A stretch of DNA of 31,181 nt from CAYNYF01 sp964401385 (lineage in GTDB: Bacteria; Planctomycetota; Phycisphaerae; SM23-33). Within the stretch, counting starts at the first letter, position 1, and the number at the start of each line of letters is the position of its first letter. The notes beneath the pieces are model-generated. The model saw nothing but the letters and a program-made list of their open reading frames with translations, had not been told where the DNA came from and did no database searches. This document shows, one piece after another, positions 8,723 to 16,530 of the stretch. Made by a program: the position numbers and the translations under genes. The stretch is taken from assembly GCA_964401385.1 (NCBI GenBank), contig CAYNYF010000050.1:1-31181 (forward strand), written 5' to 3'.

Positions 8723-8856
8723 GTGTGATTCACCTGTTCAGGTGGTCCAGCTCTTCCGGCCGGGGCAGCCTTCCGCTTCGAGCAGCCGCAGTACGACGAA
8801 TCCGGCCCTCGTCCAGGCCGACGGACCCTTGCCCGGATCGCGTCACGCCCATCTAC

Positions 8857-8929
8857 CACGGCAGGAGGGACTTGAACCCCCAACCTGCGGTTTTGGAAAC
8901 CGCTGCTCTGCCAGTTGAGCTACTGCCGT
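8857..8929 (-). tRNA. tRNA-Trp (anticodon CCA)
   Basis: Read on the minus strand it starts ACGGCAG and ends CTGCCGT plus a discriminator G, a perfect 7-bp acceptor stem. The anticodon stem GCGGT/ACCGC is perfect around the loop TTCCAAA, giving CCA. The T arm contains GTTCAAG. CCA is not encoded. It lies between rpmG and secE, the common location for tRNA-Trp. Confidence 0.97.
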
Positions 8930-9036
8930 ATTCATCGCGGTGCAGCAAGGAATCGGCACCATGCACCCATAAGGCCAACCTGATCCTTTCTGGACAAGAG
9001 GACGCATCCGGCTGGTTTGATGATTCTCCGGATCGC

Positions 9037-9054
9037 CGGCGGGCCTGCCCGCCG
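9037..9054 (-). other. GC-rich hairpin between rpmG and tRNA-Trp
   Basis: A perfect inverted repeat CGGCGGGC / GCCCGCCG with a 2-nt spacer (in practice 7 bp and a 4-nt loop) lies in the 226-bp gap between rpmG and tRNA-Trp. There is no T-run in either direction, so it could be a tRNA-processing or message-stabilising structure or a weak terminator. Nothing else was recognised in the gap. Confidence 0.3.
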
Positions 9055-9155
9055 ACCTGATTGTCGTCAAATTGCGCCGGGCCTGCCTTCGACGACGGAC
9101 GCCCTCAGCGATTGCTGCGCCTTTCCGGTTCGCCCAGCCGCACACCAGCGGCCAA

Positions 9156-9323
9156 CTACCTCCGCTTAATCTTGTGTTCGGTATGTTTCCGCTCCACGGG
9201 ACAGAATTTTTTCAGCGACAGTTTCGGGACGCCGCCGGCCACACGCACCTGCGTGCGGTAGTTCAACCCGCCGCAGTCGCTGCACCGAAGCCAGACGTAT
9301 TCACGTGCCTTGGACTTGGCCAT
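9156..9323 (-). CDS. rpmG: Ribosomal protein bL33
   Basis: Small large-subunit protein, 55 residues. ATG at 9323 begins MAKSKAREYVWLRCSDCGGL and the protein ends KHTEHKIKRR. GGAG lies 7 nt upstream, inside the last codons of tuf, and only 4 bp separate the tuf stop from this ATG, so translation is likely coupled. The core NYRTQVRVAGGVPKLSLKKFCPVERKHTEHK is typical of bL33. Three zinc-ribbon cysteines are present (C14, C17, C41), but the position of the fourth holds E44, so zinc binding may be weakened or use another ligand. tuf-rpmG-tRNA-Trp-secE is a well-known order. Confidence 0.93.
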   Translation of the reverse strand: MAKSKAREYVWLRCSDCGGLNYRTQVRVAGGVPKLSLKKFCPVERKHTEHKIKRR

Positions 9324-9327
9324 CAGC

Positions 9328-10533
<1,206 letters not shown>

Positions 10534-10641
10534 GTTCCGCGCTCCTCTATTCCTTTCGAAGCTTGCCTTTTCCTTCCGGACAGCCTATTTGTCGTCCGGC
10601 GGCTACTGCTCCGGCCGGGCCGAAAGATGCATCTCAACCGA

Positions 10642-10713
<72 letters not shown>

Positions 10714-10804
10714 ATAAAACAAAACGGCGGGACTATTTGTGCCAATCGTCTCACCGCGAGGACCAATAGGCGCACCATCCACGGCGTCCTTGGGCAAACA
10801 AATC

Positions 10805-10832
10805 AATATATCAAACCAGCAAACGCTGTCAA
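10805..10832 (-). promoter_or_regulatory. Sigma-70-type promoter for tRNA-Thr-tuf operon
   Basis: On the minus strand TTGACA (10832-10827), a perfect -35, is followed after 16 bp by TATATT (10810-10805), matching five of six -10 positions. It points at tRNA-Thr, whose 5' end is about 92 bp past the -10, and then tuf. Directly upstream is an A-tract array (10838-10861). Confidence 0.8.
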
Positions 10833-10837
10833 AGCAA

Positions 10838-10861
10838 TTTTTCTCCCTTTTCCCGATTTTT
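10838..10861 (-). promoter_or_regulatory. Phased A-tracts, UP-element-like
   Basis: Three T-tracts on the plus strand (A-tracts for the promoter strand) occupy 10838-10842, 10848-10851 and 10857-10861. Their centres are about 9.5-10 bp apart, one helical turn, and they end 6 bp before the -35 of the tRNA-Thr-tuf promoter. This is what a curved UP element contacting the alpha C-terminal domain looks like. The surrounding DNA is strongly GC-rich, so the array is not background. Confidence 0.6.
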
Positions 10862-10914
10862 CTCCCCTCCCCGCTCCAGGCGGCGTGACCACCCGGCCCA
10901 GCTCGTCTGCCAAC

Positions 10915-10985
10915 AGCGGGCGATGGGAATCGGACCCACATGACCGGCTTGGAAGGCCGGGGCTCTACCGTTGAGCTACGCCCGC
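10915..10985 (-). tRNA. tRNA-Gly (anticodon TCC)
   Basis: Minus-strand cloverleaf: acceptor GCGGGCG/CGCCCGC perfect, anticodon stem CCGGC/GCCGG around CTTCCAA giving TCC, and T arm GGGTCCGATTCCC. No encoded CCA. It is upstream of and separated from tRNA-Thr by 201 bp that contain the tuf promoter, so it probably has its own transcript or reads into the next unit. Confidence 0.97.
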
Positions 10986-11005
10986 AACCACCGATTCATG
11001 CCGAG

Positions 11006-11034
11006 ATGGTAAAGCCGAATCCGGCGAGACACAA
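11006..11034 (-). promoter_or_regulatory. Candidate promoter for tRNA-Gly
   Basis: On the minus strand TTGTGT (11034-11029), 17 bp, TACCAT (11011-11006), about 20 bp before the 5' end of tRNA-Gly. Each hexamer has four consensus matches. Spacing and position are right; the sequence match is moderate. Confidence 0.45.
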
Positions 11035-11380
11035 GAGCCAGCCCTCCAGACAAATCAGCGGCGGCCTTCTCAACAGCCAAGCCGACTCGCCATCCAAACG
11101 CGGATCAGGCAGCGCGCGGTGACGCTTGTTTCCGGCCACGTGGTTCCTTCCGCCTCCTGGAGCGGCATTGCAGAGCGGGTCTTTCCAAGCCGAGATCGTC
11201 CAGCCCAAGGCCGCCCGCGGCCGGCCGCGCCAAATCGAAAGTGTCACTGGCGACGAAAGGCGCCCGACGGCGTCCGCCGGTACGGGCCGCCGCGTGTGCC
11301 GCTCGGACCAGGGCACATCCTGGCCGAAGTCCAGGACCCCAGGTCTTGGGTCCGACGTCTTTCAGCACTCTCCCGGCCGC

Positions 11381-11409
11381 TTGACGCACCCTATGAGAGT
11401 CGCTACACT
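11381..11409 (+). promoter_or_regulatory. Sigma-70-type promoter upstream of DUF502 gene
   Basis: TTGACG (11381-11386), 17-bp spacer, TACACT (11404-11409). Five of six -35 and four of six -10 consensus positions match. Predicted transcription starts near 11416, leaving a leader of about 200 nt before the GTG at 11617. Confidence 0.7.
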
Positions 11410-11417
11410 TGGTTCGT

Positions 11418-11460
11418 TGCATGCGAAGCCGTCAAGGCGCGGAGCTTGCAGCAGCATGCA
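11418..11460 (+). other. Hairpin at the start of the DUF502 leader
   Basis: Arms TGCATGC (11418-11424) and GCATGCA (11454-11460) pair perfectly, 7 bp, around 29 nt that contain a smaller GCC/GGC stem. It would form at the very 5' end of the predicted transcript. A 5' stabilising stem or the base of a regulatory RNA are both possible. Confidence 0.3.
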
Positions 11461-11616
11461 TTGGGAAGGCGTGACTGACTTGATCTCAGAGGCCGAGGGC
11501 CGTACGCTCGGGCTGGCGGTGTGCCATTCCGTTGCGGGAGTTGCCCGCCTGCATCCGCCAGCGGTGTCGGCGTGCGCCCGCCGTGCCCGCAAGTTCTGCG
11601 AAGGCAGGAATCCGCC

Positions 11617-12378
11617 GTGCCGGTAAGCTTCTGGAGCGACTTCAGGCGATTCTTTCTGCGTGGCCTAGCAGCGGTGTTGCCGACATTGCTGACGGTCATG
11701 ATTATTATCTATCTGTTCCGCTTCGTTCATAACTACCTCGGCGCGTACATCAACGCCGGCGTGATTCACCTGCTGGTTCTGGTGCATGGGGAGTGGACTG
11801 AGACGGAGCTGGTGGCGGTTTGGCGCGATCACATGTATTTGCAGGGCGTCGGGTTCGTACTGGCCATCGTGGGCATATACTTCATCGGCCGGTTCGTCGC
11901 CAGCTTCATCGGCCGGAGCGTCTGGCGCCTGGCCGAAAAGGCTTTGGCGCAAACCCCCGTGGTCAAGCAGATCTACCCCAGCGTCAAGCAGGTAACAGAC
12001 TTCTTCCTGAGCGACCGGAAGGTGGATTTTTCGCGGGTCGTGGCGGTGGAGTATCCTCGCAAGGGGGTCTGGTCGCTGGGACTGGTGACCGGTCCGGGGA
12101 TACGCACGGTCTCGGAGGCAACCAACTCGAATCTGCTGACGATATTTATACCGTCCTCTCCGACGCCGGTAACGGGCTATACGGTTACGGTGCGGCGCGA
12201 CGAGGTGATCGACCTGCCCTTGACCATTGACGAGGCGCTGCGGTTCACCGTCAGCGGCGGGGTGGTCGTTCCGCCAGGTGAGTCTCTGCCGGAGAGCAGG
12301 TCCGGGACTTTGACCCAAGCGGCCTTGGCAGGGCCCAGCCACGGCCCATCGGAAAAACCTCAGTCCAAGGCGCCATAG
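11617..12378 (+). CDS. DUF502 family membrane protein
   Basis: Inner-membrane protein of unknown function, 253 residues. GTG at 11617 is chosen because AGGA lies 7 nt upstream and the protein then begins MPVSFWSDFRRFFLRGLAAVLP, the normal family start; the frame is open back to 11521 without similarity. Two membrane segments are visible at about 16-36 and 77-98. Between the second one and the soluble part lies the family block RLAEKALAQTPVVKQIYPSVKQVTDFF (104-130). A beta-rich soluble domain follows (VAVEYPRKGVWSLGLVTG, TIFIPSSPTPVTGYTVTVRRDEV), and the tail is Pro/Ser-rich and low in complexity. Its stop lies 21 bp before hpf, so the two probably share the promoter at 11381-11409. Confidence 0.88.
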   Translation: MPVSFWSDFRRFFLRGLAAVLPTLLTVMIIIYLFRFVHNYLGAYINAGVIHLLVLVHGEWTETELVAVWRDHMYLQGVGFVLAIVGIYFIGRFVASFIGRSVWRLAEKALAQTPVVKQIYPSVKQVTDFFLSDRKVDFSRVVAVEYPRKGVWSLGLVTGPGIRTVSEATNSNLLTIFIPSSPTPVTGYTVTVRRDEVIDLPLTIDEALRFTVSGGVVVPPGESLPESRSGTLTQAALAGPSHGPSEKPQSKAP

Positions 12379-12399
12379 CAGCAACGGGAGAAACAACAA

Positions 12400-12747
12400 G
12401 TGGACGTGGACGTATCCGTAGTGGGACGGCACATGGAAGTGACCGAGGCCATGAAGAATTACGCCGAGGAGAAGGTGGGCAAACTGCCGCGGTTGTACGA
12501 CGGCCTGCAATCGGCAGATATCACCTTTGCTTTGGACGCTGCCGAGTATATGGTGGAGATCGTCGCCCACGGTCGCCGAAAGAGCGTTTTCGTGGCTCGC
12601 CAACAGGGCAAAGAAATGTACACCTGCCTGGATCAGTGCGTCCAGAAGCTGGAGGCCCAGTTGCGCCGCCACAAGGATCGCGTGCGCGACCACCACGGCC
12701 CGCCGCATGAGCAGACCATGACGCCGGAAGGGCCGACAAAAACCTAG
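12400..12747 (+). CDS. hpf: Ribosome hibernation promoting factor (short type)
   Basis: Small ribosome-associated protein, 115 residues, expected to occupy the decoding site of idle 30S subunits and silence them in slow growth. The start is GTG at 12400 with GGGAG about 10 nt upstream. The single S30AE domain shows VSVVGRHMEVTEAMKNYAEEKVGKLPRLYDGL at its start, the central strand YMVEIVAHGRRKSVFVARQQGKEMYTCLDQCVQKLEAQLRRHKDRVRDH, and a short polar tail. It lacks the C-terminal dimerisation domain of long HPF, so on its own it resembles the HPF/YfiA short forms. Being followed by a PTS IIA of the PtsN type recalls the proteobacterial rpoN-hpf-ptsN arrangement, although a separate promoter and 290 bp intervene here. 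Confidence 0.92.
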   Translation: MDVDVSVVGRHMEVTEAMKNYAEEKVGKLPRLYDGLQSADITFALDAAEYMVEIVAHGRRKSVFVARQQGKEMYTCLDQCVQKLEAQLRRHKDRVRDHHGPPHEQTMTPEGPTKT

Positions 12748-13037
12748 GCCGGCCGAGGCATCTCTACACGGCCGAGCCCAGGGGGCCCCGGCAGCGTGGA
12801 CGCGTGACCAGGCGAAAAGGAAAAAGGACGGATGCCGGGTATTCCGAGCAATGACAGGGAGGTGCCCGCAGGAAGGGGCGAATTGCCGCGACGTGCCGGT
12901 GTTCCTACAATGCGCAGTTTCGTCAGGCGCTCGCCTGCCGGGGCGGAAATTCCCGGCATCGGCCGGCAACTTTTGAAAGCACCGTAGCGGCCCCCGACCC
13001 ACCGGGAGCACAATACTAATTCGATCAGGAGCGTGGC
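12748..13037 (+). other. hpf-ptsN gap, holding a promoter and a doubtful small frame
   Basis: The 290-bp gap carries the promoter at 12883-12911. A 51-codon frame (12832-12987, starting MPGIPSNDREVPAG) has a purine-rich stretch before it, but it overlaps the promoter and resembles nothing I know, so I do not call it a gene. A GCCGGG/CCCGGC inverted repeat (near 12939-12959) lies downstream of the predicted start site. Confidence 0.4.
12883..12911 (+). promoter_or_regulatory. Promoter of the ptsN-ptsH-ptsI unit
   Basis: TTGCCG (12883-12888), 17 bp, TACAAT (12906-12911), the latter matching five of six consensus bases. Predicted start near 12918, giving a leader of about 120 nt before the ATG of the EIIA gene. 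Confidence 0.65.
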
Positions 13038-13505
13038 ATGAAGTTATCGGACATCATTGTTACCGACGCGATCATCGCCGAGCTGGGATCCGTTTCGCGC
13101 GATGAGGCGATCGGCCAGTTGGTCGCGGCCCTGGCCAGCGCCGGCGCCGTCTCCAAAAAAAGCGTCAAGGAGGCCACCGAGGCCGTCTTGGCAAGGGAAA
13201 GGCAGGCCACCACCGGCATCGGTAGGGGCATCGCCCTCCCCCACGCCAAGGTCAAGTCGATCAAGAAGGTCGTCGGCACGATTGGGCGCTCCGGCACGGG
13301 CATCGATTTCAATGCCCTGGACTCCAAGCCCGTGTACGTCGTCATCCTGCTGTTGTCGAACCCCAACGACCCGGACGAGCATCTCCAGGCAATGGAAACG
13401 ATTTTCAAGCACGTGCAGCGAGATATTTTCCGGAGGTTCCTGCGGCAGAGCGAAACGTCGGCCGCAGTTGCCGACCTGATCGAAGAAGCGGATGAGTTGG
13501 CCTAG
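13038..13505 (+). CDS. ptsN: PTS EIIA domain protein, PtsN (nitrogen-type/fructose-type) family
   Basis: Single-domain phosphocarrier EIIA, 155 residues, cytoplasmic. ATG at 13038 has AGGAG 6 nt upstream. The phosphorylatable histidine is H69 in TGIGRGIALPHAKV, and the surrounding blocks (KLSDIIVTDAIIAELGSVSRDEAIGQLV at the start, LDSKPVYVVILLLSNPNDPDEHLQAMETIF in the middle) are typical of the EIIA type-2 domain. It stands alone, with no EIIB or EIIC membrane domain in the window, which fits a regulatory rather than a sugar-transport role, as with E. coli PtsN, which controls potassium and phosphate systems. It would be phosphorylated by the HPr encoded 110 bp downstream. What it regulates cannot be told from sequence. 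Confidence 0.92.
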   Translation: MKLSDIIVTDAIIAELGSVSRDEAIGQLVAALASAGAVSKKSVKEATEAVLARERQATTGIGRGIALPHAKVKSIKKVVGTIGRSGTGIDFNALDSKPVYVVILLLSNPNDPDEHLQAMETIFKHVQRDIFRRFLRQSETSAAVADLIEEADELA

Positions 13506-13615
13506 CGGCCCAAGGGACGGCGGTCTGGACGGCGGTTGCCGACCGGCGGTGTGTCGGATCGACGGGCCGTGCGAAAGCGGCTTCCGGACAGTCAGTCAGT
13601 GAGTGAATTGAACGA

Positions 13616-13888
13616 TTGAGTGTGGTGCAAGGACAGGCACTGGTAGCCAACAAGCATGGGTTGCATGCTCGTCCCGTAACGCAGTTCGTGCAGTTGGCCA
13701 ACCAGTTTCAAGCGAAGGTTGAGGTCTCCAACGGCGAGCTCGTCGTCGACGGCAAGAGCTTGATGTCGATGCTGCGTCTCGCGGCCGGGGCGGGCACGCT
13801 GTTGCAGATCAAGGCCCAAGGTCGCGACGCCGGCCAAACCGTGAAGAAACTGATCGAACTGATCGACTCCAAATTCGGCGAAGAATAG
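13616..13888 (+). CDS. ptsH: Phosphocarrier protein HPr
   Basis: Small PTS phosphocarrier, 90 residues, passing phosphate from enzyme I to EIIA. The active histidine is H17 in NKHGLHARP. A serine corresponding to the HPr-kinase site is present (S48 in VVDGKSLMSML, compare Ser46 of Firmicutes HPr). The start is uncertain: TTG at 13616 gives MSVVQGQALVANKHG, but GTG at 13622 or 13625 would do and none has a strong ribosome-binding site. The 110-bp gap before it contains a 10-bp direct repeat, GGACGGCGGT at 13515 and 13527. Enzyme I starts 50 bp after its stop, on the same strand. Confidence 0.93.
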   Translation: MSVVQGQALVANKHGLHARPVTQFVQLANQFQAKVEVSNGELVVDGKSLMSMLRLAAGAGTLLQIKAQGRDAGQTVKKLIELIDSKFGEE

Positions 13889-13938
13889 CCTCGGGCCACG
13901 AGAGCCTCGTGGGGCCTGGGCAGGAATACAACGTCCGC

Positions 13939-15675
13939 ATGGAAATCAAGAAAGGCATTGGAGTTTCGCCGGGCGTGGCGATCTGTCAGGCGGTCGTGCT
14001 CGACGCCGAAGAGTTCCGCATACCCGAGCGCCGCATCAAGCCCGAACGGGTCGGCGACGAGATCGGCCGGCTGGAAAGGGCCCTGACGCGGTCGCGCGAG
14101 GAGCTGGTCGAGCTGCGCGACCACACGGCCGACCGACTGGGGGCCGAAACGGCCGCTATCTTCGACTTCCACCTGGGACTGATAAACGACGAATCCCTCC
14201 TGAAAGAGGTCAAGCAGGTCATCGGGAAAAGCGACGTCACCGCCGAGTTCGCCGTCTCCAGCATCCTCATGAACTACGCCAAGGGCTTCCTGGAGATGCC
14301 CCAGTACCTGGCCGAGCGGGTCAAGGACGTTTACGACATCAAGAACCGAATCCTCCGGCACCTGATTGGTCAGAGCCGGGAAAGCCTCACCCACATTGAT
14401 GAAGACGCAATCCTGTTGGCCCACGACTTGACACCCTCGCAGACGGCCAACCTGGACCGAAAGCACATCCGGGGCATCGGCACCGACGCCGGCGGGCAGA
14501 CCAGCCACACCGCCATCGTCGCCAAGGCCCTGGGAATTCCCGCAGTCATGGGACTCAACGACGTCACCGCGTTGGTCAGCCCCGGAGATACGGTGATCAT
14601 CGACGGCAACCGCGGGGTGGTGATTATCGACCCCGACGAAGCCCAGATCGAGCAACATCGCCAGTACGAGCAGAGGCTGGTCGAGTTCGAGCAGGTCCTG
14701 GACGGGCTGCGCGACCTGCCGGCGGTCACCCTGGACGGGCACGAGGTGACTCTGCTGGGAAACATCGAGTTCCCTCACGAGGCCAGCACGCTTATCAGCA
14801 AGGGAGGCCAGGGCGTCGGATTGTACCGCACAGAGTTCCTCTACCTGGGATCGGAAACCGAGCCCACCGAGGAAGACCACTATAAGGCGTACTGCGAGGT
14901 CATCGAAATCATGGAGGGCCGGCCCGTGTGCATCCGCACGCTGGACCTCGGCGCCGACAAGTACACCCAGGCGCGCTCGCCCGTGCCCGAAAGGAACCCG
15001 TTCCTGGGCTGCCGCAGCATCCGGTTCTGCTTCCGGCACCTGCAACTGTTCAAGACCCAGTTGCGGGCGATGCTTCGGGCCAGCCTCAAGGGAGACGTTT
15101 CCATCATGTTCCCGCTGATCACGACCTTGATGGAACTCCGCCAGGCGAAGATGATCATGCGGGACGTCATGGAAGACCTGGAAGAGGAAGGCATATCGGT
15201 TCGCACGGACGTGCCGGTGGGCATGATGGTGGAGGTGCCTTCGGCGGCGCTACAGTGCAACCAGTTCGCCGAAGAGGTGGACTTCTTCTCCATCGGGACC
15301 AACGACCTGATCCAGTACACCCTGGCAGTGGATCGGGCCAACGAAAGGGTGGCGCCGCTGTTCACGGCCGGGCATCCCGCTGTGTTGCGGCTGATCAAGG
15401 AGGTCATTCGAGCCGGCCAGCGCCACGACGTGGGCGTGAGCCTGTGCGGCGAAATGGGCGGGCAGCCGGAATACGCCCTGCTGCTGCTGGGCATGGGCTT
15501 ACGGACGTTCTCGGTGGCCCCTCCGGTGATCCCTGAACTGAAAAAACTGATCCGTTCGGTCACGATCGAACACGCCCGTCAGGTCGCCCGGCGGGCGATC
15601 ACGTTCGATTCGGATACGCAGATCCTGAGCTACCTGCGCGACCAAGTGCGCCAGGTGCTTCCGGAGGCGTATTGA
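13939..15675 (+). CDS. ptsI: PTS enzyme I (phosphoenolpyruvate-protein phosphotransferase)
   Basis: Cytoplasmic enzyme that takes phosphate from PEP and hands it to HPr, 578 residues (E. coli 575). ATG at 13939 (MEIKKGIGVSPGVAICQAVVLD) is chosen as the normal family start; a GTG at 13909 is in frame but adds ten unrelated residues. The phospho-His is H190 in GGQTSHTAIVAKALGIP. The HPr-binding helical domain lies within about 30-150. The C-terminal PEP-binding barrel shows GVGLYRTEFLYL (292-303), PERNPFLGCRSIRF (350-363), VPVGMMVEVPSAAL, SIGTNDLIQYTLAVDR and the catalytic cysteine C503 in VSLCGEMGG. All active-site motifs are intact. With HPr and EIIA it completes a soluble phosphorelay. Confidence 0.97.
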   Translation: MEIKKGIGVSPGVAICQAVVLDAEEFRIPERRIKPERVGDEIGRLERALTRSREELVELRDHTADRLGAETAAIFDFHLGLINDESLLKEVKQVIGKSDVTAEFAVSSILMNYAKGFLEMPQYLAERVKDVYDIKNRILRHLIGQSRESLTHIDEDAILLAHDLTPSQTANLDRKHIRGIGTDAGGQTSHTAIVAKALGIPAVMGLNDVTALVSPGDTVIIDGNRGVVIIDPDEAQIEQHRQYEQRLVEFEQVLDGLRDLPAVTLDGHEVTLLGNIEFPHEASTLISKGGQGVGLYRTEFLYLGSETEPTEEDHYKAYCEVIEIMEGRPVCIRTLDLGADKYTQARSPVPERNPFLGCRSIRFCFRHLQLFKTQLRAMLRASLKGDVSIMFPLITTLMELRQAKMIMRDVMEDLEEEGISVRTDVPVGMMVEVPSAALQCNQFAEEVDFFSIGTNDLIQYTLAVDRANERVAPLFTAGHPAVLRLIKEVIRAGQRHDVGVSLCGEMGGQPEYALLLLGMGLRTFSVAPPVIPELKKLIRSVTIEHARQVARRAITFDSDTQILSYLRDQVRQVLPEAY

Positions 15676-15815
15676 GCCGGCGGTGCAGCCGGCCGGACGG
15701 CGGCGCTTCGAGGCCGGACGGTTGCGTTAACGGAACGGCGTAAAAACCTGATTGCCGGCGGCAGAACCGCAGCGAAATGCGTAGACACGCCCGTGCCCGC
15801 CGTCGGAAAGAGAGC

Positions 15816-16496
15816 ATGCCGACAAACTCGTCAACAAGATGGGCGGTGAGTTTCGCCGTGGCTGGAGACCTGCGATTCCTTGGGCATCGTGGTTTTGTGC
15901 GTCTCTGGGAACGTGCCTTGGCCCGCGCAGAGGTCCCCATGAAGTTCACCCGGGGTTATAATCCGCATCCGAGAGTCTCGCCGGCCCTGGCCCGCCCGGT
16001 GGGCGTCGCCAGCCGCTGCGAAATGTTGGTGCTGGAATTCGAGCGCCCGATGGATGATGCATCCTGGGCCCATCGGCTCAGGGAGCACTTGCCGGAGGGA
16101 CTGACGCTTTTGCGTGTCGAGCCGGTGTCGACGGACAGGTCGCTTCAGGTTGAGGCGGCCACGTACGAAATGCCGTTGGAAGGGGGCGAGCAGGCGGCGG
16201 TGCGGGCGCGGCTGGCCGAACTGATGCAGATGAAAAGATGGGAAGTGCGCCGAGTCCGGCCCGCGCCGAAAGGCGAAGCCGTCGTCGACATACGGCATCG
16301 CGTCAGCCGCCTGGAGGTGCAGGGGAGCCGGCTGATCTTTCAGGTGCAGATCGATCAGACCGGCTCAGCCAGGCCGGCCGACATGCTGGCGCTACTGGGT
16401 TTCCACCAGAGAGCAAACAAACATGAATCAACTTCGCTCCAGGTCCGCGAGGCACTGGCCAGACTGGTGCGAACCGACTTGCACCGGCGGCCTTAG
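15816..16496 (+). CDS. DUF2344 / TIGR03936-type radical SAM-linked protein
   Basis: Uncharacterised cytoplasmic protein of 226 residues. ATG at 15816 (MPTNSSTRWAVSFAVAGDLRFLGHRG) is preferred: AGAGAG precedes it, whereas the upstream ATG at 15777 has no ribosome-binding site. The family marker is PMKFTRGYNPHPRVSPALARPVGVASRCEML (about 41-71), followed by a polar C-terminal half. In many bacteria this family is fused to, or encoded next to, a B12-binding radical SAM protein (TIGR03960) and RNase E/G, followed by L21 and L27 genes. Here only the RNase partner is present, 34 bp downstream; the radical SAM partner is absent because ptsI lies upstream. The function of the family is not known to me beyond this association. 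Confidence 0.85.
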   Translation: MPTNSSTRWAVSFAVAGDLRFLGHRGFVRLWERALARAEVPMKFTRGYNPHPRVSPALARPVGVASRCEMLVLEFERPMDDASWAHRLREHLPEGLTLLRVEPVSTDRSLQVEAATYEMPLEGGEQAAVRARLAELMQMKRWEVRRVRPAPKGEAVVDIRHRVSRLEVQGSRLIFQVQIDQTGSARPADMLALLGFHQRANKHESTSLQVREALARLVRTDLHRRP

Positions 16497-16530
16497 GCAA
16501 CCGGGAAGCAGAAGGAAGGATCTTGTGTAA

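Larger units (their letters stand above)
11035..11616. other. Intergenic region between divergent units; no gene recognised
   Basis: This 580-bp stretch separates the minus-strand tRNA/ribosomal cluster from the plus-strand DUF502 unit. Several open frames cross it (for example 11126-11626 plus, 10996-11316 minus), but none shows family similarity, a convincing ribosome-binding site, or consistent coding character; long frames are expected by chance at this GC. Real-looking elements are the promoter at 11381-11409, a hairpin GGACCC/GGGTCC at 11334-11353 and a leader hairpin at 11418-11460. No SRP RNA, tmRNA, RNase P or 6S RNA signature was recognised. Confidence 0.6.

Noticed and set aside
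8930..9155. Promoter for tRNA-Trp-secE
   Set aside because: TTGTCC and a TTATGG-like box are present but with 19-bp spacing and poor match; not reported as a feature.
11126..11626. Plus-strand frame in the large intergenic region
   Set aside because: It covers the promoter and leader of DUF502, has no ribosome-binding site and no similarity.
12832..12987. Small 51-codon frame before ptsN with a purine-rich upstream
   Set aside because: It spans the predicted ptsN promoter; no homology and spacing of the ribosome-binding site is poor.
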